Source: Bradyrhizobium valentinum (GTDB lineage Bacteria > Pseudomonadota > Alphaproteobacteria > Rhizobiales > Xanthobacteraceae). Taken from it: a stretch of DNA of 41,973 nucleotides. Location: assembly GCF_001440405.1 (NCBI RefSeq), contig NZ_LLXX01000096.1, positions 1 through 41,973 of the forward strand. Direction: 5' to 3'. The stretch's first letter is position 1; every line of letters begins with the position of its first letter. The position numbers and the translations under genes were made by a program. The notes beneath the pieces are model-generated. The model searched no databases. It had not been told where the DNA came from and was given only the letters and a program-made list of their open reading frames with translations. This document shows positions 41,384 through 41,973 of this stretch, piece after piece.

Positions 41384-41973
41384 TTACGAAAAGAACGCGA
41401 TCTTCTCGGTCTGGCTCATGCGCCGGATCGGCGCCAGTGGGTCGTTGGCCGCCGTGACCGGCTTCCGCAGCATGCCGCTCGCGATGAGGCTCGAGCCGAG
41501 CGACATTTCCACCGCCGGCACAGGCGCGGGTGTGGCAGGCGGAGGCGGCGGTTGAACGGCCTGTTGAACCGGCGGCGGCGATGGTGTGGCGGCTGGTTTG
41601 GGTGATTCTGCGACGACCGCGGGAGCGATCGGCGCCGGCTGCGCTAGACGGGCTTGCTCGGCCGCCGCTTCGGCGATCTCGTCGTCGCTGATCGGATCCG
41701 GCGCACCCATCTCCATCGCGATCATGTCGAGGACCGCCTCGTCTTGGGCGTCAGCGTTTTGGACAGCGGTATCTTGGACCGAGGTGTCTTGGATCGAGGT
41801 GTCTTGGACGATGGCTTCCTGGGCAGCAGCGGCGGCGGCGGGCTCGGGAGCCGGCGGCGTTTCCGTATCCGTCAGTACGGCCGCTGCCGCAAGCGCGGCC
41901 TCGGCAGCTTCTTGCGCCGAGCCTGTTTCGGCCAAGCCTGTTTCGATTTCCTGCGCGGCCGGGGAGGTCTCGG
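41384..41973 (-). CDS. Ala/Pro-rich repeat protein of unknown function, 5' end outside the window
   Basis: The frame is open from the stop near 41384 to the right edge, giving about 196 residues; the true start is not in view. The visible part is acidic and Ala-rich (ETPPAPEPAAAAAAQE), then has about five pentapeptide-like units of the form (V/I)QDT(S/A) in about residues 55-80, a DDEIAEAAAEQARLAQ helix, a Pro-rich stretch (SPPPVQQAVQPPPPP) and a short ordered-looking C-terminus ending RRMSQTEKIAFFS. I do not recognise a family. It could be a cytosolic disordered scaffold or a cell-envelope linker. The repeat unit is 15 bases long in the DNA (about 41769-41815). Confidence 0.62.
   Translation of the reverse strand, partial: ETSPAAQEIETGLAETGSAQEAAEAALAAAAVLTDTETPPAPEPAAAAAAQEAIVQDTSIQDTSVQDTAVQNADAQDEAVLDMIAMEMGAPDPISDDEIAEAAAEQARLAQPAPIAPAVVAESPKPAATPSPPPVQQAVQPPPPPATPAPVPAVEMSLGSSLIASGMLRKPVTAANDPLAPIRRMSQTEKIAFFS

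Noticed and set aside
1..41973. CRISPR arrays, tRNA or rRNA genes, transposases, prophage genes
   Set aside because: None was recognised on reading either strand; the dispersed palindromes are short intergenic elements, not insertion sequences.

Overview
The window reads as chromosomal DNA of a Bradyrhizobium-like alphaproteobacterium (order Hyphomicrobiales). This rests on the high GC third positions, the protein sequences, rhizobial-type dispersed palindromes between genes, and an LPS gene set that fits the unusual lipid A of that group. No tRNA, rRNA, CRISPR array, prophage or insertion sequence was seen. Species assignment is inference.

Region 1 (1-18.4 kb) is envelope polysaccharide synthesis. 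It opens with the heptose/inner-core genes waaF (cut by the left edge), gmhB, hldD and hldE. Two O-antigen ligase/polymerase-type paralogues follow in tandem, then a CapD/WbpM-type nucleotide-sugar dehydratase and a GT4 glycosyltransferase. On the minus strand come a WecA/WbpL-type phosphosugar transferase and a flippase-like membrane protein. Back on the plus strand are a UDP-glucuronate 4-epimerase, a GDP-mannose synthase, a Gfo/Idh dehydrogenase plus PLP aminotransferase pair that resembles GnnA/GnnB, and murJ. Together these supply heptose, GDP-mannose, UDP-galacturonate, a 6-deoxy-amino sugar and possibly UDP-2,3-diamino-glucose, and they initiate, flip and ligate glycans. The most unusual structure lies at the left end: the divergent waaF/hldD start region is present twice in direct orientation and flanks gmhB, leaving a broken hldD start on one side and a 25-codon waaF-like leader translationally coupled to gmhB on the other.

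Region 2 (18.4-25.7 kb) holds an outer-membrane beta-barrel protein, an orphan xanthine dehydrogenase/CO dehydrogenase-type molybdenum large subunit, cytochrome c', a CHRD-domain protein, a diheme cytochrome c, a membrane-anchored J-domain protein, and the remains of an Ldh-family oxidoreductase gene.

Region 3 (25.7-36.5 kb) is a mixed set: a stand-alone Lrp/AsnC effector domain, thiD, an LpxH-like phosphatase overlapping a GT4 glycosyltransferase, a threonine dehydratase-type enzyme, a secreted caspase-family protein with a repeat-rich tail, an AI-2E-family permease, a membrane-tethered metallophosphoesterase and an AbgT transporter.

Region 4 (36.5-42 kb) looks like a stress module. It has a DUF1269 membrane protein, then a same-strand run of glutaminase A, DHA2-type MFS transporter, a tiny exported Arg/Trp-rich protein and an HdeD-like protein, followed by an Ala/Pro-rich repeat protein cut by the right edge. 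Glutaminase plus HdeD suggests acid tolerance; the small cationic protein is the least explained member.
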